Part shown: positions 43,424 to 56,900 of the stretch, one piece after another
Layout of the letters: the number at the start of each line of letters is the position of its first letter
Position numbering within the stretch: position 1 is the stretch's first letter
NCBI GenBank assembly: GCA_026419805.1
Contig: JAOSLS010000040.1
Location: 62,001-126,000 of the forward strand
DNA length: 64,000 nucleotides
Direction of reading: 5' to 3'
Source of the DNA: Ceratocystis colombiana
Taxonomy: Eukaryota; Ascomycota; Sordariomycetes; Microascales; Ceratocystidaceae
Translations under genes and position numbers: made by a program
Notes under the pieces: model-generated
Seen by the model: the letters and a program-made list of their open reading frames with translations, nothing else
What the model was told of the DNA's origin: nothing
The model's database searches: none

Positions 43424-45705
43424 TTAGTCGCCTCCCCGCCGTCGTACATCCCACCGTACTTTCTCGGCACGTCTCTTTTCAATCCGTGCTAGAGCTGCTT
43501 CGCGCCTGTCAGGCGGCAGAGCCGTCCGCGACGCGGCGCTAGATGCGGTAGTGGTAGTGCTTAGGATTGGGGGAGAGGTAGACTCCACGCCAGTAAAGTA
43601 CGGCCTTTCCCTCCCCCTGTCTCTAATGTCTCTCTCTCTGCCTCTGTCCTTGACTCCGTCCCGCTCTCTCTCCCTTTCTCGGTCAACTTCAAAATCTCTA
43701 CTCCGTTTGTATGCATGATGGCCCCTTTTTGAGGGCAAAATTGGCACTGCATCAAATTTGATTTTTTCCTCTTTCTCCCTGCCTTCCCCTAGTGGCAGTC
43801 TATTCTCCTGCAGGCGTGTGGTGCTTGTGCCCCTTACCGGTCTCAACGGGCTGCTCCGATCTGTTGCCGTCGCATCAGGGCGGAAATCTAAGGAAATCTC
43901 GGTATCGTCACGGACCTGGTCTCGTGCCTTGCGCCACTGCCGAGATTTGGGCAGCGGATCAAACTCGTCTCTAGAGAGTGGGGTTGGCGGGGGCAGCGTC
44001 AGGGTTGCTGTATCGTTGTTTTGTAATGTGTTTGATATCGAGGCTGGCTTGCGGCTAAGACTGCGCATAAGCCCACGCAAGGGGCCCGTTTTTTCATCTG
44101 CATCATTTTCATCTGTGGATGGAGTTGTAGTACTAGACGCAGCTGCTCCATTGATGGCGCTGGGAGGAACAGACGGAATACTACTCTTTGGCTTTTCTTT
44201 AGCTGCAGAAACTGGCGTCCGACTGACATCGGGCATTGCTTTGCGCTTGAGCACGCGTACATCATCCTGCAGCTGTGCAATCTTGTCTGTTGCACGTTCC
44301 AAGACACGCTTGGCATCTTCGCTACGCGTGTGCGCATCGTCGCGGAACTCCTCAAACTCCTTCTTGACCTGGCGCAGATTGTCATCCTTGCGACGTGACT
44401 CTTCGCGAGCCTCCCGCAGTTGGCGCTTAAGATCTTCCACACGAGCATCGTCGGCCGATCGACCGACTGTCTGCGTCTTGAGCCGCTTGTTGTCTTCTTC
44501 TAGGCGGCTGAGCTTGCGCTCCGATGAAGCTAGTTCCGCCTTTAGTCGGTCGATTTCGCGCCGTAGCTCGTTGACTTCGCGCAGCTGCGACTTAGCCCTA
44601 CGAAGCTCGCGCTGTGTGTCGAGTTGTGACCCCGATGAACGAGAAGCCAGTGAGCTGCGGGTCGAGCGGTCTTTGAGCAACGATTCAAGCTCCGTCACCT
44701 GGCGCTTATAGTCGGCAGCAAGGGTTGTCTGTGCAGCCAGATTCTTCAGCAGTTCTGCATAATTATCATCATCGGTGGTTGAGCTGTCGGGACGTCGTGC
44801 CGAAACTTGCATGTTTAGGTCGGCGATTTTGCGTTCTAGTTCAGCTACCCGGCTCTTCTCCTGGTCTAGTTTGGTAGATAACTCCATGTTTTCGTCGTCT
44901 TTGGCCTTGGCGTATGACTTTGACAGCTCCTTGTGCTTTAGCAGCTTTTCCATGGTGGCTAACGCCTCAGTGCGGTACTTATCATGCTCTCGTTTCCAGT
45001 ACTTGCCAGATTCTGAGCGAGGCTCGGCCATATCGAGAGTGACGTCATTCAGGCTGTTCTGGTGGCTAGTATTTTGCTTATCGGTTACATCTTCGTCCTC
45101 CCACTCATCGGCGCTATTATCGGGGTCTGGAGCGGAGTAGGTCGAGCGTGAGGTTGATGACGATGGCGAGGTTTTCTTGGACTTGGACTTTTCGAGTGCT
45201 TCGAATAACGGGGTGCGTTTGCGACCAGCTAAGGTTTCTTTGCGCAGGCTACCAGTCGAAGCGCTTTTCTGCAAAACCTCATGATTAAAGGATACCTTTT
45301 TACGGCGAGATGCACCAGTGCCGGGTGTCAGCAAGATTCCGGGAGGTCTAGTAGGGGTTCGGTTCATGGTGATATCCTGGGATCGGCCGGTATAATCAAG
45401 TGTAGTCTGGGTGTCATCTTGGCCGACAGTGCCACCTGGCGTTGGAGTGCCAAATATGGCGCTTTTGAAGGCTCGCGCAGCAAAGACGGGGGCTGGAGTA
45501 TCAGGACCTTGGTCGATTTGGGTGGTGTCACCTGGAAGCACAAGGTCGGTCAGCAGTGAGTAGCGAGTGGCTATTGGCCATTAAGAGGCAGAAGTCTCGA
45601 CACACTTCACATCCTTTGGCTCCGTCACTATCGGGTTTTCTCACCATAGTCGTCGGAATTGTTGGGAGCGTTGCCTTGGGCGCGTCGCATCATCCAGCCT
45701 AGCAT
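43424..45705 (-). CDS. cut12: Cut12-type spindle pole body protein
   Basis: Two exons, 45705-45645 and 45531-43424, give 723 codons. The splice joins NNSDDYG to DTTQIDQGPDTPAPVFAAR, then AFKSAIFGTPTPGG. This leads into the spindle-pole-body Cut12 domain (about residues 90-230) with PPGILLTPGTGASRRKKVSF and GKYWKREHDKYRTEAL. A long coiled coil follows at about residues 200-460 (heptad-rich LRRAKSQLREVNELRREIDR). The C-terminal part is basic and Arg/Asp/Glu-rich (RERERERDGVKDRGRERD). In fission yeast Cut12 works at the spindle pole with Plo1 and Fin1 kinases for bipolar spindle formation. Function is by homology. Confidence 0.9.
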
Positions 45706-47120
45706 GGCTGCGAGAAATGGCTTCTAGCCGATACGTATGTATATGCGCGCAGTAACAAAGGGGATGAATATCGGGGGTTGTAAGGGGAAATTGGGGGCAG
45801 TAGGCCGGCTGTATTGTAAAGTAGTACAAAGTCGATGGAAGCCGGGGCAATTGGTGGGGTGGAGAGGACGGTCAAGCATGTGAATGGGGGCACTTCGGCG
45901 TCTAGCTGGCTTGTGATGTAGTGGCCGGGGCGTGATGAAAAAAGGCAAGGCGGCAGGGCGGTAGGGCGGCGGGTTGTTTACTTTTTCTGGCGCTAGCCAA
46001 TGAGAAGTGCAGAAATTGCTGAGGAACACGGTATCCACTTTTTCGCTAACGACAAGAGCAGCACGCGACGAACCACAGCGAAGAAAGATAAAGATCACAG
46101 TAGTAAAAGTGTGCAGAGTTTAGTGCTAAGCTGCCTACTCGCCTTGATCTATTGGTATATAAATAAACCTAATCAAGAATAGCCTGTGTTAGTATGATAA
46201 TTATTATAACTTGCCTAGCCCAAATTTGATCCAGCTGCACCTGTATCTGCATCCAGCTGTGTGCACTGAGCCTTAGGCTTCCTTGGCCTAGGGTAGCAGC
46301 CTACTAGCTATAAAACCAGGCTGCCTCTCCACTGTAGCAGCCTGCAGCCAGTAGCCTTAGTTAAGGCCGACCCTAGCCAAGGCCAATATCTTTTCCAATG
46401 TCTTTCACGATCTTCTTGTCTTCAGCCTCAACCTCAAAACAACACATCACATAATCGAGCCTGACCTCTTTTGCTTTCTCTCCATTTTCAATTTTATTGC
46501 CCTGCCAACAGCCATCAGGCCAAAAATTTCCATTGTCAAACCCCCCATATTACTAAGCAGCACACGCGCCTTCCAAGCTATTAGGCCTCGAAGCCCCATT
46601 CAACCCTAACGAAGTGCACTGTGACTTTACTGTGTACTACTAGCGTTGGCTTGCGGACAGTACAGTGTGAATTTCTGCCTAATTTTCTGGCGCACTTTGA
46701 AAAACTCCAGATCAAGACGAACAAAAGTGACCCCGCCAAAAAGCTTCAAGCTCTAGGCTGCGTCGAGCTTTTGCTCCTCCCTTTCTCTTCTACTTCAATC
46801 TCAGCTTCGCTGTTATCACTGCTGACGATCGTGCTGCGTTTTTCCCTTGACTAGCTATAGGGCAGTAGCGACAATCCTGAGGGAGAAGAAAGTGTGATCA
46901 TCCTCCTCCTGCTAATTGTCCATCACTGTCGTTATCTACAAGTTGAATCTACTTCACCCGGATCTCTCTTTTACTATCACACACCCATTGCCTACTCCCA
47001 ATGTTCACCGGCCGTATGCTAGATGTCTCTGGCCTTTGCCTGTGACCTCTGATACAACCGACTAGCTAATCAGGGGCACTCTACCTGGAATCTCTACCTG
47101 GAGAATTCTGTTTTTTAAAC
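45706..47120. promoter_or_regulatory. Divergent region and GCN2 leader, with a short upstream frame
   Basis: About 1.4 kb between the Cut12 and GCN2 starts. Bases 46230-46390 are rich in short repeated words (tagcagcct, ccttaggc, ggctgc). A 14-codon frame, ATG at 47001 to TGA at 47045, lies 75 bases upstream of the GCN2 ATG and could be a uORF. Alternatively the same bases hold an intron (donor GTATGC at 47014, acceptor before 47075) that would fuse the ATG at 47001 in frame to GCN2. Confidence 0.4.
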
Positions 47121-50100
47121 ATGACTGCCTGGAAAACCCCCAAGACAGGGAAGCATGTCTCTTCTCTCCACACTCGCAAGACACCCACAAATGCGAACGG
47201 TGCGACTGCTGCTGCTTCTTCTACCCCGGTATCGGCATCGGCTGGGTCCGGGTCTGGCCCCGGTGCAGCTACTCCGCCTATTGGAGCGAAGGGCAAGGAA
47301 AATATCTTTCCCGATCTGAAGACTCGCAAGAGGGTTCCCGAAAGGCTCAATTACGAAGAGCTGCAGGCTAATGAGATCATTGTGCTGGAGTCGGCCTACT
47401 TTGACAACTTTCGTCGACTCGATGAGGGGCATTCGGCCTGGAAGGCAAGTTTTTTACCTCCCCCTCTGCTCTCTTCTCCTTCATTACTACTGACTGCTTA
47501 TTAACATCCTCTTAGAAAACAGAGCCTAGTTTCGAAATCCGCCTCGTCTCCAACATTGACGCTGACTTTGCCCTTACTCTCCATGTCGTCTTCACTGCTA
47601 CTTATCCACGGTCTCCGCCATTGCTGACCGTCAAAGACCACTCCACCCTGCGTCCAGCTGCGCTCTTCAAAGTACAGAAGTATATTGAGACTGAGCCCCG
47701 AAACCATGTACATGAGGATGAAATGATGATGACCATAGCCCTTGGCATTGAGGAGATTCTCAACACTGCTGCCCAGGCCAAGCTAGACGGCAATGAGAGG
47801 TCATTGGAGCTTGAACGTGCCGATCACGAAGCCCGTCTTGCCGAGCGTGCCCAGCTTATAGAGCAGGAAGCCAACAAACGCCGGCTGCAGGAACAAGAAG
47901 AGGAAAAACAGGCCTGGGCCCGCCAGTTGCAAGATGAGAAGAAGCGCCAGACCGAGTCCAGCAAAAAGATGCTCCGTCAACGCGGTAGCCTTGCCTCGGC
48001 CCTCAATTCGGCTAAAAACACTTCGGTCAAACACGAGCCCGACTTGGCCTTTGATCAACTCTGCGCTGTTAAGGATGCATCCGGTAACACCAATTCCTTC
48101 CTTAGCGTGGCTGAAAAGACCCCGTTCAAGGACGGTTCCGTATCCAAGCTGTCTAAAGTGCGCCCAATCCTTATTGAGGGTCGACATGCGCCGTCTCTGC
48201 TACTTAAAGAGACGATGGTGCGCTGTTCTGGCAAGACAGCCTCACAGGCTCAGGACCAGATTCAGCATCTCGAGCAGAAACTGATCAAGCTTCAGGAAAT
48301 GTCACACCCGCGTATTGTCGAGCTATTAGCTTATAAGATTGAGAGAGACCGGGCTATACAAGACACTCCCACTTGGAATGTTAGCATTCTAACACCACTG
48401 GCTGAGCGCGGCTCTCTTGAAGAGCTGTTGGAGCTCACGGGCAGCCTTAATATCGTCAAGGTTCGCGCTTGGACGCGCGATCTGCTAGATGCATTGTCGT
48501 ATTTGCACAACCGTGGTATAATCCACCAGGATATCCATCCACGTAATGTTCTTCTGTTCCGCGACGAGCGCACTAATGATGTCGGCTTGAAGCTGGCTGA
48601 TATTTCGTACCAGCGCGAGTTCCACAATATCAATGATCAGAATAAGTCTCTTCCGGGTGTTGGCAGCGCACGGTCTGCATATTGGTTGGCTCCTGAGCTG
48701 GCTATTGACACACGCGCTACACCTACGCAAAAGTCCGATGTGTGGGATTTTGGCGTAGTATTCCTCCAGCTCATTTTTGGCCTCGACGTACCGCTCAAGC
48801 ACACGTCGCCTACATCTCTGCAAGAGTCGATGGACCTGTCACCACCACTGCGTGAGCTCGTGTCGCGCTTCTTTAAGAGTAATGCTAAGAAGCGACCGCG
48901 AGCTTTCGAGCTTAGCTCAAGCGAGTTTCTGGCCACCGATGCACCTGTCATGGCACGTGACGTGCCGCCCATGCCCGACATATCTACTATTGCCACTCTT
49001 TCTTCCTCCATCCCCACGCGTCTGCGCCGCGACTCAATGACTAGAGGCCTCACGCAGTCCCGCTACGCCGAGGACTTTGTTGAGGAGGGCTTGTTAGGCA
49101 AAGGCGCTTTTGGCCAAGTTGTCAAGGCACGTAAGAAGCTGGACGGCCAGTTTTACGCTATCAAAAAAGTCACGCAGCGGAGTCATGCAAGTCTGACTGA
49201 GACGCTCAAGGAAGTCCGCTTACTGTCACGAATCAGTCATCCAGCTGTTGTCCGCTACTACAACACGTGGGTCGAAGAGGTGCCTGATATTTCTGATATT
49301 AGCAGCAGCGCTAGTGCTGATGATGCCAGTGAGCTCTCTGACATTGAAGAAGACTCGCACTCGCAGGCATCGCAGGCCTCTGGCCACACCATCTCGGCAG
49401 CACCTAATGTTGTCTTTGAGGCAAGCAAGTCAGGCCTAGACTTTATTTCTACGAGCCAGCCAGACGTCATCTTTGGCTATGATACTGACGATGAGGATGC
49501 CCATAAGGAGTGCGAAGAGGAGGAAGAAGAAGAAGAGGAAGAGGATGAAGTCGAGGACGAGGAGGACGAGGAGACTACAGAGGACGATGGCGATGACAAT
49601 GCCATTGAGTCTGACGAGTATGACGACCATGAGACCGACTCGGTAACTTCATCCAATCGGCCTGGTCGTGGAACCTCCAAGGTCAAATCAATGCCGATCC
49701 GCATTCCAGCACGTAAAGCCAACGCTGTTTTCCACAACGCGCCGCCGTCAACATCAGCATCGGCTTCTCGCCATCCGTTCCGCACGATTCTATACATTTC
49801 CATGGAGTACTGCGACCAGCGTACGCTGCGCTATCTGATCGCCCGCAACATTTACACCCATCCTAACAAGGTCTGGCGACTGTTTCGGCAGATCCTCGAG
49901 GGCCTGGCTCACATTCACGCGCTCCGTATAGTGCATCGTGACCTGAAACCAGAAAATATCTTTATTAGCCAGGGCGACGATGGCCTGGATAATGTCAAAA
50001 TCGGCGACTTTGGCCTTGCCACCAGCGGGCACTTTGTTGTGGACAAGCGTGCTAACGACTCGCAGGTCCTGGCTGACATGGGGACTAAAAGCATTGGCAC

Positions 50101-52666
50101 TGCATTTTACGCAGCACCTGAAGTGCGCTCGGCTGCACGTGGCTCGTATAGTTCCAAGGTCGACATGTACTCCTTGGGGCTCATCTTTTTTGAAATGTGT
50201 ACATCGCCGTGCGAGTCAGTAATGGAGCGCATTCAAGTAACTGAGTCATTGCGCCAGATACCGCCCGTCCTGCCCGATACACGTATACCAACCGACAAAG
50301 TCCAGCAGGGCATTATCCTGTCGTTGCTGACACACGATCCCGAAACTCGGCCATCTGCCGGCGAGCTCCTCAAGAGCGGGCTTTTGCCCGTGCAGATGGA
50401 GGGCGAGGCGATTAAGCGGGCTCTAGCCGGCATCTCTGACCCTAACTCGCAGTACTATGAGGGCATGCTACAGACCATCTTCGCACGGCCCGTTGAGGCC
50501 ATTAAAGACTACAACTGGGCCAGCATTAGCTCTAACTCTAGCCCAGACCCCAAGTCGATTCTAGCACAATCAGTAGCCCGGGCTACTCTGGGCGAAATCT
50601 TCCGTCGGCATGGCGCTCTCGAAGTATCCAAGGCCGAGATTTATCCCCGCGCACGTAACTACTATCCTGACAACTCGACGGTCTACTGCGTGCTAGGCCC
50701 TAATGGGACAGTGCTGCAGATGCCCTTCGATCTGACACTAGGCCATGCCCGCTTCTTGGCCACCTATCCAGGTGCAGTGGCCTCGCGCACTTATGCCTTT
50801 GGCTCTGTCTTTCGTAATCGGCTGGCCAATGCACCGCCTGAAATCACGGGCGAAGTAGACTTTGACATAGTCACCACGGACAGCCTAGACCTGGCGCTTA
50901 AGGAGGCCGAGACCATCAAGGTGCTGGACGAGATTGCGGCGGCGTTCCCGCGACTGGCACAAGGCAAGATACGCATTATGATCAGCCATTCGCAAATACT
51001 TCAGACCATTTTTGATTACTGCAAGGTCGACAAGAGCTCCCGGCGGGCCGCAGCACAGATCTTGACGTCGTTGAATATTGGCAGAGTCACTTTCAACTCG
51101 CTTAGGACTCAGCTGCGCGATCCGTCGGTGGGTGTTTCGGCAACGAGTGTGGATGGTCTGGCGCGATTTGATTGGACAGGTGAGTGTTGAAAGTGAGAAT
51201 GAATAGAGGGAAGAAAACGGAAGAAAAGCTGGCAAGGTAGAAGGGAGAGACAATGGATCTATCGAATGAACTTGCTAACTAATCCCCTAACAGGACAACC
51301 CAACGCCGCTCTTTCTCAACTCAAGGCCCTTCTAAATGATGACGACACCAACTATTACCGCCAGCTTCTCCCTACCATTGCCCACATCAAAGAAGTCCTC
51401 GAATACTGCAAGCGCCTCAAGGTCAAGACCAAGATCCATATCCATCCATTAGGCGCCATCAAGGAGGACTTTTACACCGATGGCATCATGTTTTCACTCA
51501 TCTCTGAGGACGGGCCTAAGCAGGTATTGGCAGCCGGTGGCCGCTATGATGCGCTGATTAAGGCTCATCGGCCTAAGATGGTCGTTTCCGGTGGTGGCGG
51601 ACTGCAAGAGCGCCACGCTGTCGGCTTTAGCTTGGCTTGGGAGCGGCTGACGCGCGTGCAGAAGCCAGTGAATAAGTTCAAGAAAAAGGCAAGCCGTATG
51701 GCGGCAACCGAGGATATGCTAAGTATTTCATCATCACGGGTAAGTGGATTCAAGGAGGTGAATAACACCGGACTAGTGTTTGTTGCTGTGTAACTGACAT
51801 ATTTTTTCCTCTTCTTGCTTATGTCCTACAGTGTGACGTCCTGGTTGCCAGCTTTGATCCTGAACTCCTCCGTTCCGCGGGTTTAGAGATCCTTCATACC
51901 CTTTGGGCACACAACATTGGGGCTGAACTAGCCTCTGATGCTCGTACAACTGAAGAGCTAATGACACGCTATCGTGATGACTCGGTTTCGTGGCTGGTCA
52001 TTGTCAAGCCTGAGCAGCTGAAAATCAAAAGTCTATGGACTAAAGATGTGCCAGATGTTGAAATGAGCGTCAGCGCAGTGCAGTTGATTGTGTATTTGCG
52101 TGCAGAAATGCGCGAGAAGGATAGCAAGGCCGCTTCAAAGGTTAAGAATGTCGTCGCACAGCAGCAGCAGAGTGCCGAACTGGGTACTGGCAGTGGGCAG
52201 CGCGGAGGTCGCGAACAGGGCGTGGTCGTGCTGGTTGCTCAGACTAGAAGCAAGAAGTTTAACCGGCTGAGTAAGTATACCTGGGCGGTGGAGTCCGAAA
52301 GGCCGTACATGAGAGAAAATACAACTGTGCTAACCCTTGTGCCTTTCTTCTTGATCAACAGACGTCATCGAACAAGCGAACGCTGGGGCCGCGGCACTGA
52401 CCAAGTCTTTTCTTGAGGGCCGAATCTTGGCCATTGAGACACAGGATCGCGTAGTGCAATTAGTTAGCGAGACAGCCTTATCAGATGCTGAGAGCTGGCG
52501 CCGTGTCGAGCAGGCAGTGCCGATGAACGAACGGTCCTACATGCGAGAAGTGCATGCAACATTGGAGGACTTTCGTAGCGAGTTTCTGCATGCCCAGGGC
52601 TCGCGGCATGCGTTTATCTTTAATTTCAGGACAGGCCTGACTATTTATTATGATTTGGGGAGGTGA
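47121..52666 (+). CDS. gcn2: GCN2 (CPC-3) eIF2alpha kinase
   Basis: Five exons, 47121-47444, 47516-51179, 51294-51739, 51832-52270 and 52362-52666, give 1726 codons. GCN2 senses uncharged tRNA and stalled ribosomes and phosphorylates eIF2alpha. The order is an RWD domain for Gcn1 (about residues 75-210) and a charged helical linker. A pseudokinase (about 270-570) follows, with HQD for HRD and DIS for DFG. The true kinase (about 625-1060) has GKGAFGQVVKA, a long acidic insert, VHRDLKPENIF and DFGLA. A HisRS-like domain (about 1120-1550) and a C-terminal ribosome/dimer domain complete it. The first intron uses a GC donor (AAG|GCAAGT). Without it the RWD frame breaks. A longer N terminus starting at 47001 is possible. 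Confidence 0.96.
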
Positions 52667-53514
52667 GAGACACAGGGGAGCAGAGGAAAGGAGCAAGCAA
52701 TACCAACTAGGGAAGGGATAGAAAGCGGGAAACCGAAGACAGTGTGAACAGAAAGAAAGAGAAAAACGGCCGGGACAGACCAGCACCTACTAATTGTCCT
52801 GCCCAGCTTGGCCGGGCTGGGCCTTTGTTTTTACGTATCAGATATAAGATTAATATGAAGCAACTCACGACTTTGATGACATACATTTACTATGACGTGG
52901 TTTCTACATTTTGGCACTGGAGCAATAAGCGCCTTTAGGTCTCCCAGACTCCCACGCTCACATCACTAACTAGTTGCCAAAGTGCGTCTCGGTTACTGCA
53001 TCTCGATTGCCAAGAGCTCAAGAGCAACTCGGTTTATCTAATGCCAACTTATTAACGAAGAACATAGTGAAATTTTGAATTGGGATGAGACATAAAAACG
53101 TGGCTTTTCTTACTAAGCGTCTTCCCTTCATCCTTGTCATCACCCTCATCCACGCTGAGACACATACGTTCTCATGTTGACTTGTCTTTTACAAAACAGG
53201 CAAAAGGCGGTAGCCACCTAGACATCATCTAGCAAGTCCCGAAGTAAGAAGTAGGAGAATAGTAGTTGGAGTAGTAGAACAGCAGAGTGTTAGTGATGGG
53301 CTCTATGAACATGGCAAAATCTATAAACAACGGGTTTAACGCCTACAGGCAAATTTACTTTCTTCTATGCCAAGACTGTCGATAGACGCTTGGGCTTACT
53401 AGCCATTAAGGTTAAAACATAGAGTTTCTGCTTAGAGCAAAGTACCGCAGTGCTAGCAACTAGTTTTCCAACAAGTGAAAGCCTTCATATGAGCCACTTG
53501 AAAAAAGCCCTAGC
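52667..53514. other. GCN2 3' flank up to the right NLR arm
   Basis: About 850 bases without a recognised gene or repeat. It borders the inner end of the inverted duplication. Confidence 0.4.
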
Positions 53515-53992
53515 CTAGGTTTGAAATGGGCCCTCAGTTTTAAGTGTTGTCTTTCTAGGCTTTTGTCTACATCAAGGGACATTGCTTAATCTGAACTTGG
53601 CTGGAACAGTAGGTAATCGGGGGTTGAATGTAGAGAGGTCTTAGAAACGACGATATGGACAACGAGATGTTCAAAAACCTACTTAACAAACGACAATGGA
53701 CGCGATTATTGCGAGAGGTGTAGGAGAGACGTAGTAATGACCAGAAAGGTATACCTCACTTTAAGCCATATTGAAAAAGAAGTCAACTTGTAAGGGAATT
53801 TTCGAGGGGATGTTGTAACTGTACTGACTGTGGATAACTTCGTTTTAACTAGGTTCTATCTAACTAAACACTACACTGAAGCAGCTAAAGAGCAAGGTGG
53901 GACGCGCCAGGGGGATGGTGGAAGATTGGTGGCCGATATTAAGATGGTAGACAGTAAGGATGATTACTTGCTAAAGCTTTCTACTTCACCTC

Positions 53993-56900
53993 CTAAGTAT
54001 TCTCAAACATTGCATCTGCCTTCTGGACTTGGCCATCAGCACGGTATGCTTCTGCTAGCGCATGTTGGGAAGCCAGACGGTCCGGATGATCAGCTGCGAG
54101 AGTCTTGTCTAGCACCTCCACAACAGGCTCAAGCAGTGAAACTGCCTTCTTGATCTGGCCATAATCACGATATGCTTTTGCAAGATTGCGTTGAGAAGCC
54201 AGACGGTGCGGATGAACAGCTGCTAGAGTCTTGCCTTGCACCTCCACAACACGCTCAAGCATTGAAACTGCCTTACTGATTTGGCCATCAGCGCGATATG
54301 CTTCTGCAAGATTGTTCTGAGATGCCTGATGCTCCGGATGATCAGCTGCTAGGGTCTTGTTATGCACTTCCACAACACGCTCGAGCAGTGAAACTGCCTT
54401 CTTGATTTGGCCATCAGCAAGATATGCTTCTGCAAGATTGTGTTGAGAAGACAGATGCCCTGGATCTGGATGATCAGCTGCTAACGTCTTGTCTTGCACC
54501 TCTACAACACGCTCAAGTAGTGAAATTGCTTTCTTGACTTGGCCATAATCACGATATGCTATTGCAAGATTGTATTGAGAAGACAGGCGGTCCGGATGAT
54601 CAGCTGCTAGAGTCCTGTCTTGCACTTCCGCGATACCCTCAAGCAGTGAAACTGCCTTCTTCATTTGGCCATCAGTGCGATATACTGATGCAAGCTTTTG
54701 CTGAAATGCCAGGCGATGCGGATGATCAGCTGCTGAAGTCTTGTCTTGCACCTCTACAACACGCTCAAGCAGTGAAATTGCCTTCTTGATTTGGCCAACA
54801 TCACGATATGCTAGTGCAAGATTGTTTTGAGAAGCCAGACGTTGCGGATGATGAGCTACTAGAGTCTTGTCTTGCACCTGCACAACATGCTCATACAGTG
54901 AAATTCCCTTTTTGATTTGGCCATCAGAAAGATATGCTGCTGCAAGATTGTGTTGAGAAGACAGACGGTCTGGATGATCAGCTGCTAGAGTATTGTCTCG
55001 CACCTCCACAACACGCTCAAGCATTGAAACTGCCTTACTAATCTGGCTATCATCAAGATATGCTAATCCAAGATTGCGTTGAGATGTCAGATAGTGAGGA
55101 TGATCAACTGGTCGGGTCTTTTTAAGCACCTCCACAACATGCTCAAGCAGTGAAATTGCCTTTTCGATTTGGCCATCAGAAAGATATGCGCTTGAAAGAT
55201 TGTTTTGGGATGTTAGACTGTCCGGATGATCAGGTTCTAGAGTCTTTTTATGCACCTCCACAACACGCTCAAGCATTGAAATTCCCTTCTTGATTTGGCC
55301 ATCAACGCGATATGCTTCTGCAAGGCTGTTTTGAGACGTCAGATGGCTCGGATCATCAGCTGCTGAAATCTTGTCTTTCAGCCCCACAACACGCTCAAGC
55401 AGTGAGACTGCCTTCTTGGTTTGGCCATCAGAAAGATATGCTCCTGCAAGATTGTGTTGAGAAGACAGACGGTATGGGTGATCAGCTGCTAGAATCCTGT
55501 CTCCCACCTCCACAACACGCTCAAGCAGTGAAACTGCCTTCTTAGTCTGGCCATCAAGATTGTATGCTCCTCCAAGAGCCTGATGACAATTCAGCCAGTC
55601 TGGATGATGAGTTTCTAAAGCCTCATTTCTCAGTTGCATCACACCTTCCAGCAATTTGACAGAACCTTTAATATCACCGTCACTTCCTAAACATTTTCCG
55701 ACCTTGAATGCCAACGGGGCCAAACGCTTGTCACTGATTTTTTCTATCTCAATAACATGTAGTGCATGAGGTAGATACTGACGCCAAAGGACTTGGTTTT
55801 CCCACTTGTCGTCCGGAAATATCGAGGTCATGTGTTCAAGCACAGCTAGCTTTTGCTCTTTTGAATCTTGGAGATCTTCACACCATATCTGTGTTGTGAG
55901 GTGCACAAGACTGTGCATATCAAACAGCCCCTTGTTCGTTTGTCGGCGAACGAAGCCATATGCTAGCAGTATTCCAACAGCATCAACCATTTTCTTCTTT
56001 GCCTCGAAGCTTGGCAACATGCTTTCGGGGATGGCTTTTGGGTCGACATATGCAATAAATCGAAGTAGCTTCACTGCATCCTGCGAGGTTTTTTGGATTT
56101 GGTTGAATGTAATAAGCCAGGTAGTGGCTACAGCACCCTGGGAATCGTCGAGGTGGGCATTGTCCGTGTGGCCATGTTTCAGCAGTTCGATTTTCCCTTC
56201 CTTTGTCTCTCTCATGAGTTCAAGATAGTCGGCAATGGAGATCTCGTTGCATCCCATATAATCTGCTGCCTGCGCAATCGCCAAGGGTAGGTAGCATAAC
56301 TCCACAAGCAGCTCATCGACCTGGCTTTTATGCTGCATCAACCATTCATCATCGAGGCCCTCTACCTTTTGCCTCAAAAGTGTTGTCAGGTCCTCTGAAG
56401 ACATCTCTTCGAGCTTAAGAATATGGCTAACTTGTTTAACAGCCAACTGGGCCGCATTCTTAGATCTTGTAGTGAAAATAATTTTCCCCTGTGAGCTCTG
56501 TGGAAGAAAAATACTGATCCTTTGTTCTTTGGTAGCAGTCTCAAAGAGACTAGGATCATCGACGTTGTCAACTATAAGAAGCCATTGTCCGCTCGAGCTG
56601 GATTCCAAGTACTCCTTGACAGCCGTTTTGGGATCGTCAGTACCGGATAGTTTGAGTTTTAACCTCTCAGCAAGCTCCTTGCAGGAATTGCGAAACACAT
56701 CTATATTGGGAGCAGTGAGCCAAAAAATAGAGTAGCCGGTGTGCTCTTCCTTCACTGTGTACGCAAGCTTTAGGGCCACCTGGGTTTTACCCATGCCACC
56801 CAAGCCTACAAGAGCCACTTGCTGAAAGCCGGGCTTTGTGAAGAGGCTGTCATTTAACTTGGAGAGGACTTCCTGGCGCCCGACAAACTGGAGGTTTTCG

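Noticed and set aside
43758..44711. 317-codon plus-strand frame opposite Cut12
   Set aside because: It is Ser/Arg-rich and lies antisense to the coiled-coil coding region; codon shadow.
54556..55545. Plus-strand repeated 77-codon frames opposite the copy-2 TPR array
   Set aside because: They are antisense shadows of the TPR units.
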